DNA of 64,000 nt, from assembly GCA_000827495.1 (NCBI GenBank), contig KN817564.1, positions 221,199-285,198 of the forward strand. The letters run 5' to 3'. Position 1 is the first letter of the stretch. Every line of letters begins with the position of its first letter. Shown here piece by piece: positions 46,797 to 57,279 of the stretch. The notes under the pieces were generated by a model. It was not told the DNA's origin, did not search any database, and worked only from the letters and a program-made list of their open reading frames with translations. Made by a program: the position numbers and the translations under genes. The stretch is from Hypholoma sublateritium FD-334 SS-4. Taxonomy: Eukaryota > Basidiomycota > Agaricomycetes > Agaricales > Strophariaceae.

Positions 46797-48884
46797 TTAT
46801 GCCTTAACTTTGCCAATCACCGAGTCCGGAGCGTATCGAGGAATGACCTTGGGGTCATGCAGCATGTTGAACTCTTCCGTGGCGTCGCGACCAGCGTACA
46901 GGAGAATAGCCTTCTCGCCTCCAGGGTGGTCAACGAGGAACTGCAGGAGGTTAATATATCAGAAACGTGTAGCACAAACAGATCCAAGGTAATATACTCA
47001 CGTCAGTGACATCGAGGACTTGGCCGTCGATGACAACCCAGACATCTTCCTTCTTATTGTGTTTCGCAACTTCAGCAAGGGTGAACTCGCCGGAAGCCTT
47101 TGAAGCTGGAGCGGTGGCGGCAGCGGGAGCGGACGGAGTGGCAGGAGCAGGTGATGAACTTGAACTGAGTTGGCCAACAAGGGCACCGAGACGTCCACCA
47201 GCTTTCTTGACAGCAGCGGAGGTAGTCTGGAGGAGGTAGGCAGAGGCGGAGTCACCGGACACACGTCCGAAGACGACACATCCGAGAAGTGATGAACCAC
47301 CGAGACGGTTAGCGCCATGCACACCACCAGCAACTTCGCCAGAGGCAAAGAGACCGGGGATAGGCTTGCCGTCCTTGCCGACGACTCGGGATTCGGGGTC
47401 GATCTCAAGACCACCCATGGTGTAATGCAGGACGGGGGTCATGATGGCGACGTTGAAGATGTCGTCGAACTTCCATTCGCCTTGGAAGAACTGGTACACT
47501 GTTAGAAAGGTGAACGCATTTAACATTTATAAGGTAACATACCTTCTTGCCGAAAGGATCCTTCTGCGTGCGCACGCTCTGGTTGTAGTCCTCGAAAGTC
47601 TTCTTGAGGACGGCGGGCGCAAGGCCGAACTCTTTGGCGAGAGCCTCGCCGCTCTCGAAACGCTTCATCAGGCCACGGCCGACGTAGTGCTTACAATGCC
47701 ACTCGATCTCCTTAGAGGCAGAACCGTTGAGGACGAGGCGGATGGGGTACTGTTACATGTTTCAGTATGACGTAGTTCATGCAGTTGGGAGAAAAAATGC
47801 ACCTTCTTGTTCTCCCACATCTTACCAGTAACATAATCGCGATGTTGCAGCTCATCGACGAAGCGCTTGCCTGTGTTGTCGAGGAGGAGACCTCCGACAC
47901 CACGGAGAGCCTCGGCGGCCAAGAACTTGACCTTGGCCTCGGGCTCCTTGGGGTCCACCAGCCCAGTGGGGTGGACCTGGACCTTCTCGAGGTCGATGGC
48001 GCTGGCACCAATAGCCATGGCAAGTTTCTGCCCATCGCCAGTACAGTGGTCACCGTTGGTGGTGGGGAGCTCGTAGTACTCAGGGCGATGCTTCTTGAGG
48101 AGCGAGTCGGAAGTGAAATCGGCAGCATAGCCACCGGTGGCAAGAATGACGGGACCGTAGGCTGTCTCAGTCTTCCCGGCACGGACGTACTCGACACCAA
48201 TGACGGCGCCGGACTCGTCCTTGAGGAGCTTGGAGACACGGGCCTTCTTCAAGATCTTGACGCGTTCAGGATCACTGACGGCGAGATCCTCGAGCCGTTC
48301 CATCTGAGCATAGGTGATAACCTTAAAACATATAAGCGATGAGAACAACAAGGCCGGAAATAGAGCGGAGGCGGGAACATACCATTCCGGGGAACTGGGC
48401 ATCTCCGCGGTGGGTGCGGGGCTGGCTATGGCCGCCGAGACGGGACACTTTGGAGAGGTCGAGACCGAATTTGCTCTGCAGCCAGTTGACAGCGTCACCA
48501 GATCGTCCGGTGAGAACCTCAATGAGGTCGTCACGGGCTAGATCGCGAGCCTAGGTCGTGAGACAGCAAATCAGAAGATGCCGGTTGGTTGGACTAAAAT
48601 GTAAGCTCACCGATTTCTTGGTGTCCTCAAAGAAGATCTTCGCAGTGTCAGGAATGTTGAGATCGCGCTGCGAGTTGGTCCCAGCACCATTGATACCCGA
48701 GGTGGCCTTGGTGGAGTTTCCCCCCATGAAGCTTAAAAGGAGAGAATGAGCGGGGCATCACGGGCAGATGGACAACAACTTACCCTTGCTTGTCGAGGAG
48801 CAGGACATTGGCGCCGCGTTCGAGAAGGGTGTGGGCAGCGGAGAGGCCGGCAAGGCCGCCTCCGACAACGATGACCTGTGCCAT
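46797..48884 (-). CDS. OSM1: FAD-dependent fumarate reductase (Osm1 type) with C-terminal cytochrome b5 domain
   Basis: Reduces fumarate to succinate with FADH2/FMNH2 and helps reoxidise cofactors under low oxygen. The start at 48884 gives [20 protein letters not shown], the FAD-binding Rossmann motif. After introns come [47 protein letters not shown] and [20 protein letters not shown], then [20 protein letters not shown] with active-site residues and [34 protein letters not shown] and [10 protein letters not shown] close the FAD domain. A Ser/Ala/Pro linker (about 47250-47080) leads to a heme domain: [20 protein letters not shown] and, over an intron, [13 protein letters not shown] with the HPGG heme ligand. 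Both domains look intact. Confidence 0.93.
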
Positions 48885-49713
48885 TATAATAGGATGGATG
48901 TGGGGGTGGAGATGGTGGTGGGGAGAGTATCGGAGTCAAGTCTGGGACGAGCGGGCGAAATCACTTTATAGGTGTCGCATCACGGGGTAGCAAGTACCGA
49001 GTTCCCGGCATGTGATAATGACCCCAGTGCCTCTTGCCCCGGATCCTCTGCCGTCCGCCCGGCCGCTCCTCCTGCTTCCGGCCTGCGTCTCATACGACCC
49101 ACCGCCGGGGCCTCCGTGTCGCTGCGGCTATTCGACTCAGCACATAGTGGTAGGCGATGGAGGAAGAGTGGTATTTTGCGGCGTTAGCATATGTCCACTC
49201 TTTCCAGGCGCCGCCTTCTGCCGCTACAGTGTGGAAACGCGCTACTCGATGTTTGTGGATGGAATAGGAAGACCGCGCACCGACATAAAAATAGGCGGAT
49301 ACCCTCGGATACATGCACTCAGTGCCGCTCAGCATTCGCTCAAGTTCTGCGCGCGCCAATGAGCGACGTCGTTATTCAAAAAATATACTCCAGCTAAGAG
49401 GCGCCGGCACGCCGGATATCAATGCCCCGCCGTCTTTTAGGTCGATCTAGATCCTACGGTGGGGGATCAACATGACGAATTTATATCCTTTGATTGGGTA
49501 TCGCGGCAATGCACGCGATCGGCTTGGAGGCGGGGAAGCCGCTGCAAGCCGCCCAAGCTCAAGCAGGTGAATATCCTTTCAACGTGGTTGATTATACAAG
49601 ATTATACGTGGCCGCGCGCGCCCCGAATGGCTGACACCGATACACTTTGACATAATATATAGCGCTCTAAATCACCCCCGATATTCTACGGCGCGCACCA
49701 CATATCAGTCTCT
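48885..49713. other. Intergenic, 829 bases
   Basis: Promoter side of the fumarate reductase gene and 3' end of the kinase gene. Open frames at 49012-49362 look like chance frames in GC-rich DNA. Confidence 0.4.
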
Positions 49714-50924
49714 TCATATATGCCTCCCGCCGACCTCCTTGATCACTTCACAGCAACGACTGACAGCATCATCCATGGAAATGTTCAAGCTTTCTAATAG
49801 AACCAACCCCTCTACCTTGCTTGTCGGTTTGCCGTGTTCCACGTCGCCTTCTTCGAAGACATCCTTGTGCGCTTCAATATATGCGGGATAGACGATGTCT
49901 TCCCAGTAGTTTGGTGGGTCGCGCCAAAGTGTTCCCTCTGGGTCGGATTGAACTCCACGAGACGGCATCGGAAGGGACGGGTACGGTGATGCCGTTCCAT
50001 TTCGTTCAGCACGACAAATGTCCAGTAAATGCCAGCGCCGTGTCAAGAATTATGGTCAGGAAAGGGGAAGAACATAGTCAGGGTTGCGAACTTCCAATAT
50101 TAAAGCGAACACGGAGATGCAGTAGAAGTGATGTTGTCAGCAAGGAAATTTCTTACCAGCAGTGTGATAACCATGGCGCTCGTGACGACGGTGCTTGAGC
50201 ACATCATGAGGTACGCGTAGCATTATGCGCACATCTAATTGTTCTATAACTTCCTGTTAGTTAGATGGTCAGAAGTGTGAAACACGCGCCCGCCGCCTTG
50301 CAGAGATATTGGGAAGGTAATAGAAGAGTCGAAACGTACCAGGTGCCAATAAAGCAAAAACCCATCAACGAGACCCCACACGATGCGTTCGTCTTCGCTG
50401 GTCGTACGCTCCTTCTTGAGTTTCTCGAATTCTGCTCTCCATCTGTCGCGTACAGCATCCTCCACATTAATCACCTTCTGTTCGTTGAGGTGATCGTGGC
50501 TTCGATGGTCAGAGGGGATCTCGCCCGTCTCCTTGACATGCTTGAGGAAGGTTATGAGACGGTCCCAGGAAATGGCACCAGCAGGCGCGTCCCAGTCTTG
50601 CACATTATGCACAGGATGATAAGGGACAAGTTCTTGGGGCTGGACGGGTGATCATGTGAGATTGTGAGGTGGTGATGCGCAAAAGCGCTACCCACAGGAG
50701 CAAAGTCCTAGAGGGCCCATTGGATGAGATCACGGTGCAACTACGATGCAGGAATAGCGTACGTCCTGGTGGATTATAACGCTGTCGGGTAAGATGGTTC
50801 TCAGCTGCTTTGCGAGCGTTGTCTTGCCCGAGCAGGTTGCGCCACTGAAGATCGTATGAAATTATGCGTAGGGGGGAGTAGATATTACGAACCCGACGCC
50901 GACCAAGACGACCTTTGTCTTCAT
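49714..50924 (-). CDS. NRK1: Nicotinamide riboside kinase
   Basis: Phosphorylates nicotinamide riboside to NMN in NAD salvage. The start at 50924 gives MKTKVVLVGVG; an intron with a GTTCGT donor joins it to GATCSGKTTLAKQLRTILP, the Walker A loop, and then DSVIIHQD. The next exons read YHPVHNVQDWDAPAGAISWD, the conserved substrate region of NRK proteins, WGLVDGFLLYWHL (Walker B-like) and VRIMLRVPHDVLKHRRHERH, the lid region. The end, GTLWRDPPNYWEDIVYPAYI and the C-terminal helices, fits the family. Stops at 49714. About five introns. Confidence 0.88.
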
Positions 50925-51117
50925 CCTAATCGTTGGAGATATGTAAGCAAGAGAGTAAGTAGTGGTCAATCAGTTGGTGATCAGGATCTGATGTTGGATA
51001 CTCACGTGGTAATCAATGACATCATTAGCACTTCTGTCTCAATGCGTCATTCCCCTCCATGTCCGCAATAAAAGAGCCACCAGTCTCACTTCTTCTACAA
51101 CAAGTCCTTCAACCAAC

Positions 51118-51981
51118 ATGTATCGTTCACAAACACTTAAATTTCTCAGAGAAGGTGTAGCACGGAGTCCCGTAAGTCGTTAGCGCGTTTTCTTGGCGGT
51201 ACGTTGAATTCCGTGCAGGCCACACGCAGAGCGTATGCTGTATACACTGCACCCCCGCCGCACCCCCCGCCGCAACCTCCCAAGAAGGAAGCCGACAACA
51301 CGATCCTATATGTTGCTCTTGGCCTGGCTGCCGCAGGTGGCGCATACTTTTATCTAAGCAATCCCGAGGACGTGCAGGACATGAAGGACCGCGCTCGTAG
51401 GGAAGCAACCGAGCTGAAGCACAAAGGCAAGGAGACCGCAGATGCAGCAAAGAGCCGTGCCGAAAATGTCCTCAACGCGGGAGAGGGGAAATTCGACGAG
51501 GCCAAGGTGTGTGTTTAGGCTTGACATGGTCTCCACGTTTATTCACGTTGCACATGGGCAGGACGAAGCTGCAGCCAAGTTTGAGGCTCAGAGAAGGCGC
51601 CTGCAGGAGGCGAAGGAGCAGGCTGCCAAAGACGCACGGGCAGAGGGTCGTAGCATTGGGGAAGACCTCGAGGCGAAATATGACGCCGCGAAGGACGTGA
51701 CGAAAGGGGGTCTAAATCGGGCGCGGGACTCGACGGAGCATTACTACAACGAAGCGCGCAGCGCTGTCGATCACAAAGCCACGGATGCACGGCGTGACAT
51801 TGACAAGAAGACAGAGCAAGCAAAGAGTGGTTGGGCTAATTGGTTTGGATGGGGCAAGTCAAGCGTGCAGAATGGCGTTCACATGGCGGAATCCGAGGCG
51901 GACCGTTTGAAACGAGAGGCGGCGGAAAAGGTTGCAAAGGCAGCCGAAGACGTCCACGTTCGAGCCGAGCGACACGCGTAA
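51118..51981 (+). CDS. Mitochondrial single-pass protein with long charged coiled coil
   Basis: The start MYRSQTLKFLREGVARSP begins a basic amphipathic leader; an intron joins it to ATRRAYAVYTAPPPHPPP. A proline run precedes a membrane segment (TILYVALGLAAAGGAYFYLS, about residues 46-65). The rest is an Ala/Lys/Glu/Asp-rich helical region, AKDARAEGRSIGEDLEAKYD and similar, with 11-residue periodicity as in LEA-like proteins. A second intron lies near 51506-51562. Related basidiomycete proteins carry the old label 'calcofluor white hypersensitive protein'. I infer inner-membrane or intermembrane placement from the leader and the anchor; the function is unknown. Confidence 0.7.
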
Positions 51982-52478
51982 ACACGTATCACGACCATAT
52001 GTACGGACCTTCCTTCTCAGCTCTGCTTTCGAAATTCGCCAGTTGTCGATGTAACACCAGTCAAATTTCATCCTGATTGAAAAAGAGTCATCAGTTGGGA
52101 AAGCGGCCGAGATGCATGGAGCGACAAATTTTCTCAGGACGCGGGTGATGTGGATTGAGGAGGGCAATTGATGCAAGTCGTTATGTCGGGCAAGAGCTGT
52201 GTGATGGGGATTCATTCAAGCTCTGGGACAACTCTGCGTGCGGAGCGCAAGCGTGGGCAGAGCGCGCTGACATTTCTCCAGGGCGAAGTGACAGGATCCA
52301 GAAGGTTACTTATACATATCAGCCGATCCGGATTTTCCTCCCACCAGACGCAGATATAGCCACTCCTCCGCCCGTTCCTCCCTTCTTCCTTTCATTCATA
52401 TCCTCTCCTGATCTCAGATCCCTACCGCTGGCCCAAGCTTAAAGCCACCCCTGGGCTCACTGCTTGCTCCTCCCCACC
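51982..52478. promoter_or_regulatory. Promoter region of the second G-alpha gene
   Basis: 497 bases, with a pyrimidine-rich run (52360-52440) just upstream of the start codon. Nothing else was recognised. Confidence 0.4.
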
Positions 52479-54908
52479 ATGTCTCGTTTCCTCCGCCGAC
52501 GCTCCCTCGTGGATCCGGATCGAGACGATCCTCTCACTAGGGCCATCGCGCCGCCAGAGAACGAGACTGCCCAGCAGCTGCATGACCGCCTCGCTGCGGA
52601 GGCGGAGGCGCAGAAGCGGTCAGACGCCATAGACGAGGAAATTAACCGACAACGGTCCGAGCTGAAGAAGGCGCCAAAGTCTGTGCGAGTGCTGTTGTTG
52701 GGTAGATATGCCTGTTGTTTCCTTTGCTTGCCGCATTCCTGACCCATGTTGATATTGCACAGGCCAAAGTGAATCAGGTAAGCCAGCTCGTTGCGTAATT
52801 AATTAAGCCATCGTAACGGGTCTCGTCAGGCAAATCGACCACACTGAAAAGTACGTCGCTTGTGCCCGCAATGTGCCATTCTGTTGAGATTCTGACCTAT
52901 ATGAAGACTTTCAATTAATTAACTCTCCAAAGGTAAGCCGGCCGTTCATTTTGATGCACGTAGCCACTAACCCATCGCTGTGTCGGATATAGGCATTCCG
53001 CAACGAGCGTGCTTCTTGGCGCGCGGTTATCCAGCTCAATGTTGTACGTTCAGTTAGGCTCATCCTCGACACTATCACCGACGCGCATTCAAATGCTACT
53101 GGGATGGGATCATCAATAGCGGGGCCGGGGGTGCCGCGCTCCCGGGCCCCCTCAACCGACTCGCACGCGCTGCACACCCCCGTCACCCCCGAGCTTCTCA
53201 AGCTGCGAATGCGTCTGTTGCCCCTGCAGCAGGTCGAAGAAGTCCTCCTGCGCAAGATGACACCCCCCGGATCCGCCGAGTTCGAAGCGACACACCTCTC
53301 GCCCGTGACGAATCTTCCGTACAAACGTCGCGCGGGCAAATTCAGGGAGATTGCTATCAACTCCACCGCACAATGGAAGGGCGCCTTTGGACGCTTGGTG
53401 GCCAACGCGCGCGCAAGTATGGACAGTTCAGCTGACATCGACTTCGAGGACCCCCAGGATCCCGGCGTCTTGCTGCACGCGTGCGCCGAAGATATTGTCC
53501 AGCTATGGAACGACCCCGCTGTCAAGCGGCTGTTAGAGGTGAACAAAATTAGATTGGAGGACATGGGGGGATTGTGAGCACCCATCATTCGGGGTTCTAT
53601 GGCCCCATACTAACGGACGCCTTAGCTTCCTGGACTCGATACCACGGGTGACAGCGTTGCGCTATGTCCCGACAGATGGTGGGCATGGGACGGCCGTTTC
53701 CCAGCGCATTTCAAATTAACCTGCTTCGCAGATGATATTCTCCGCGCTCGGCTGAAAACACTGGGCGTTTCAGAACACCGATTCACACTCAAAGCTGGCG
53801 AGTCAATTTTAGGCGCTGTTCATTTCGTTTTGTGTCTAAAGCTGCATAATGCGTGTTGTTAGGAAATATGTTGAGCCACGATTGGCGGGTCTACGATGTC
53901 GGTGGAGCTCGGTCTCTGGTACGTCGTTTCTTATGTTCTCGTCTTATGACGTGATCATCTCATAGACGATTTCTATATTTATCTCTAGCGAGGTTTGCGG
54001 TCCCACTATTTTCCAATTATCGCGCTGCGTTCCTGACATTCGGACAATAGCTGCCTGGGCTCCTTATTTTGACGACCTGGATGCGATCATCTTCCTGGTG
54101 CCAATATCAGGGTTCAATGAGGTCGGTTTCGAAGGCGTTTCCGTCCTCGGCTATTGACGTTTCCCTAACATCCATTATGAAAAAAACTAGGTCCTGCTAG
54201 AAGACCCTTCCGTAAATAAACTAGTAAAAGAGAACTACCTCATACCCTCTGCAAGTTCTAATGCTTTGTTGCACTGTATTGATAGGAAGATTCCACGCTT
54301 CTATGGAAGCATATCGTGTCGAACCCACTGCTTCAGAAAACTCAGATTGTTCTCTTCCTAAACAAAGTTGACCTGTTTAGAGGTAAATTCTTCTCTTCTT
54401 GGGATTCCAGTAACTCATCTTTTTTTCAGCAAAACTTGACGCGGGGGTTAAGTTTGGTCATTACGTGGTGTCCTACGGAGAAAGGCCAAATGACTATGAA
54501 TCCACGTCAAGCTGTACGCTCGTTCTTATCTCCTATTTCAATTGTTTCTCACATCTGGGCGGTTTCGAAAGATATACGGAAGAAATTTGGTACGTTGCTA
54601 CCCATTGCGGCCTTGATATATGTGTGCTGAGACGATAAACGTAGGGCATTTGTTCAAGCAGTACTCACCCGCACAACGGATATTTTATTCTCATCTAACC
54701 TCAATGACTGTATGTGTATTTTCAGGATACCTCAGCCTTCCTGACTCACGCTGTTTATTTACAGGATGCACATTCTACTCAACAAATTCTCATGAATGGT
54801 GCGCCCTCCTCCGCAGATGCAGTGATATTTACATAGTTTCTGACTCGCCAATCAACAGTCAAAGATATGGTCATCCGCGAAATGCTCGCGCAGAGCAGTC
54901 TTGTCTAG
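52479..54908 (+). CDS. Divergent G-protein alpha subunit 2 (switch II DVGGAR)
   Basis: Second G-alpha of the divergent class. Start taken at 52479 (MSRFLRRRSLVDPD); an ATG five codons upstream at 52464 is possible. The P-loop is split: VLLLGQSESGKSTTLK. The helical domain carries inserts rich in Ser and Pro. Switch I reads DDDILRARLKTLGVSEHRF; Arg is kept. Switch II is DVGGARSL (53895-53918): the catalytic Gln is Ala. The guanine motif is FLNKVDLF. Small terminal exons splice in frame to NDYESTSSYIRKKF, GHLFKQYSPAQRIFYSHLTS, MTDAHSTQQILMN and VKDMVIREMLAQSSLV, ending at TAG 54906-54908. No Gly2 for myristoylation. It shares gene plan and orientation with subunit 1. Confidence 0.88.
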
Positions 54909-55650
54909 GCCTCTCGCTATCTGGATGTAGCCGGAGCCACCTAAAATTTACCCCACCTACATTTCTTGATTTTTTATGTACGAACACTGCACCCCACATA
55001 ATCTCATCCCCAAACACATTTTAATCGCATCCTATACACTTTCTAACCATGCTATGATGTTAGTTACGAGGTTACGATGTACTTGTAGGATTTGTGTGTG
55101 CTCTTGATAATCCACTTTCTGTATTGTTTTCAGAACATACACGCAATATCTACATAGATAGCTAAGATACCACCAGTTTGTTTAAAAGATAGATGATGAG
55201 GTGGATACTGGTGGGTATGAGCCTGGCCCCTGGGCCTATTTTGAACCTTGGATTGCGTGAGTGTGACTACTACTAACGCGCCAACTATCTCTAACCAGTG
55301 TTGTCCAACTGTCTCCAACGTCCGACACAACATCAACAGCCTTTGAACCCTTTTCACAAATTTGAATTCCTATAAACAGGCTAGAACTGGACCGACACAT
55401 CAGACCTTGAAGCCATATTCTTACCTCATTCTTTCCTGAGATTCTATAGATTTGAGCAAGATTCGAAGCTCAAACTGGGCTGTACTACTGTCTTCAAGTT
55501 CAAGCTTCGAGTTGCCTGGAGCTCGCCACCCACTTTCCAGGCCTTGAATAGTGGGCGATTACCATCGACCACTTATCAGTGTAGCATACTGTGAAGGACA
55601 GTTGAGGGTCACAGGCTGAACTGTTCACTGCCAAGGCAATCACATTCGCC
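54909..55650. other. Intergenic, 742 bases
   Basis: No gene seen. An imperfect inverted repeat around 55458 and 55500 (tcgaagctcaaac against gttcaagcttcga) could form a hairpin, but it has no known role. Confidence 0.35.
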
Positions 55651-56772
55651 ATGTCTGACCTCTTGTCCAATTTTAACTGTCTGGATGAGCTTACGCAGGT
55701 AATTTATCAAGGGATTTGCAAGTTCGTCGTGGTCTCAGCCGTTTCTGACGATGCGTGGAACGTCCATGTCGGTCTGTCTGGTCAACAAGGGCGGTGGTGG
55801 CGTGGTTCATGGACAGAGGAGGATGTTCGTTTGCACTTCGTATGTATATTCATCTACGGTATTTCATTAAACTTTAAAGCATCTATTGACCATTGAGATT
55901 TTTCTAGGAACCTGAGTTATCGGACGATCATCTTGAATCGTGCGCCGAAAAGCTCGTGGAGTGCTTCATTCAAGGCAATGTCTGCATAAGTGATTGGAGC
56001 GCCGAGAAAGACGCCGTTATCAAGGTACACATCGTGTTTACCTATCTTATCGTGTTCATTGTCTAAATACCATTGCCGGACCTGCAGTTCACCCTTGGTC
56101 CAACATCCGCCAAACCTACACATGTGCCGCTTACCGAAATGAGCGCTGTGGAGGCGGCTGCTTATGCCACCCAAGTGCTGACAGATGTACGTGCGGCGTT
56201 CTGAGTCCTGACCAAGGCTTTGACTAACTTGACCGCCGCTTTTCAGATCGCCCTGCAGGCTCAATCGAGAAAGTGTCGACTATATCCATCCACTCTGGAC
56301 TATCCAGCAGAAGCACCGGTTTTGAAATCCGATCAATCCATCCCACTAAAGCAGAGAGAAAAAAGTCTGCATTCACGTTCATTTATTCAATGCATAGATA
56401 CTGACGTTGTGCAATAGGCCCTGACACAACGGCGGCGTTCAAGACCAAAGAACGTTCCACTAACGAATCAGGCAGTAGTCATCGTATGCACGCTGGGCGC
56501 GCTCCTAAGCCTTTGGCGAGCATGCCGGCCCTGAAAGCAGGCCAGCCAGACCTCAAAGCTTCAACGTCGCGAAGTACATCCAAGAACAGTGTAACACCTC
56601 TACCTCACAGTACGTTCTCTTACTTCCCCGTCGGTAATCTAGCATTTAGGTTATTCCTATTTCAGAGCCTGTAGCAGCTCTGGCGCGTCGTGCTAAAGGT
56701 GCATCCTTGGCCAATCCGAACAAGAGGGCCAGAAAATATCAAGCTATCGAATTTGAGAGTGACGCCGAGTAA
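55651..56772 (+). CDS. Candidate fungal PAXX (XRCC4-superfamily end-joining factor)
   Basis: Six exons (55651-55839, 55908-56024, 56088-56186, 56247-56364, 56418-56609, 56666-56772) stay in frame and give 273 residues. The N-terminal 125 residues fit the XRCC4-superfamily head: WNVHVGLSGQQGRWWRGSWT, then an acidic helix (ELSDDHLESCAEKLVECF), an IKFTLGP strand and VPLTEMSAVEAA before a helix (ATQVLTDIALQAQSRK). A disordered Ser/Pro/Lys middle follows. The tail SLANPNKRARKYQAIEFESD aligns by eye with the C-terminal Ku-binding motif of human PAXX (Ser-Leu, Asn-Pro, basic cluster, Phe, acidic end). The family call is inference from sequence pattern; it would act at double-strand breaks with Ku. 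I found no other recognised domain. Confidence 0.55.
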
Positions 56773-57279
56773 CACTGGTCAAAGTCTCCATTCTGTCGGG
56801 CATTACCTTACTCCACTCGATTTCCACTGCAGGGGGCTATACATATGTTGCTAGTCCACGTTTATTTCACTCCCTTGCGTCGACTGGCAATTTTGGCCTC
56901 CTGATTTTACCTGTCTTGTTAATGTAAATATATCTGACACGTTCGTCGCCCGTTCTACCCATGATCTAGCACCAGTCCAGTCTCGTGGCCAGCAAGTATG
57001 TACTTTGGAAAATTCGGAAGGCAAAGGCCGCACCCCGGTAAGACTGCGCAATGCGGTGTAATATGGCCTAGTTGTGGCGATATACGACTACGATCAGATT
57101 TTTTCGGGCATTTCTTTCTGGCAGCTCACTTATATGAAGATCCGGCAAATGTGACTGAAATCAATATGCACGCAGACGGCAACGTCCGAAAGTAGTTATA
57201 ATTGATACTCTGTCGTTGTTATTTTAACGCACCTACGCACACCCCGTCCGCCTTGCCACCACCCAACGGTCTCATCCAA
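56773..57279. other. Intergenic, 507 bases
   Basis: Between the PAXX-like gene and the ManC-like gene. Nothing recognised apart from short open frames. Confidence 0.4.

Noticed and set aside
47779..48342. Plus-strand frame of 187 residues
   Set aside because: Antisense shadow of the fumarate reductase coding exons; GC-rich third positions keep it open.
49012..49397. Open frames on both strands upstream of the fumarate reductase gene
   Set aside because: Low-complexity GC-rich DNA; the frames overlap and show no family features.
55688..55735. Possible 40-base intron (GTAATT...TCAG) in the first exon of the PAXX-like gene
   Set aside because: Removal breaks the frame; reading through gives a plausible first beta strand.
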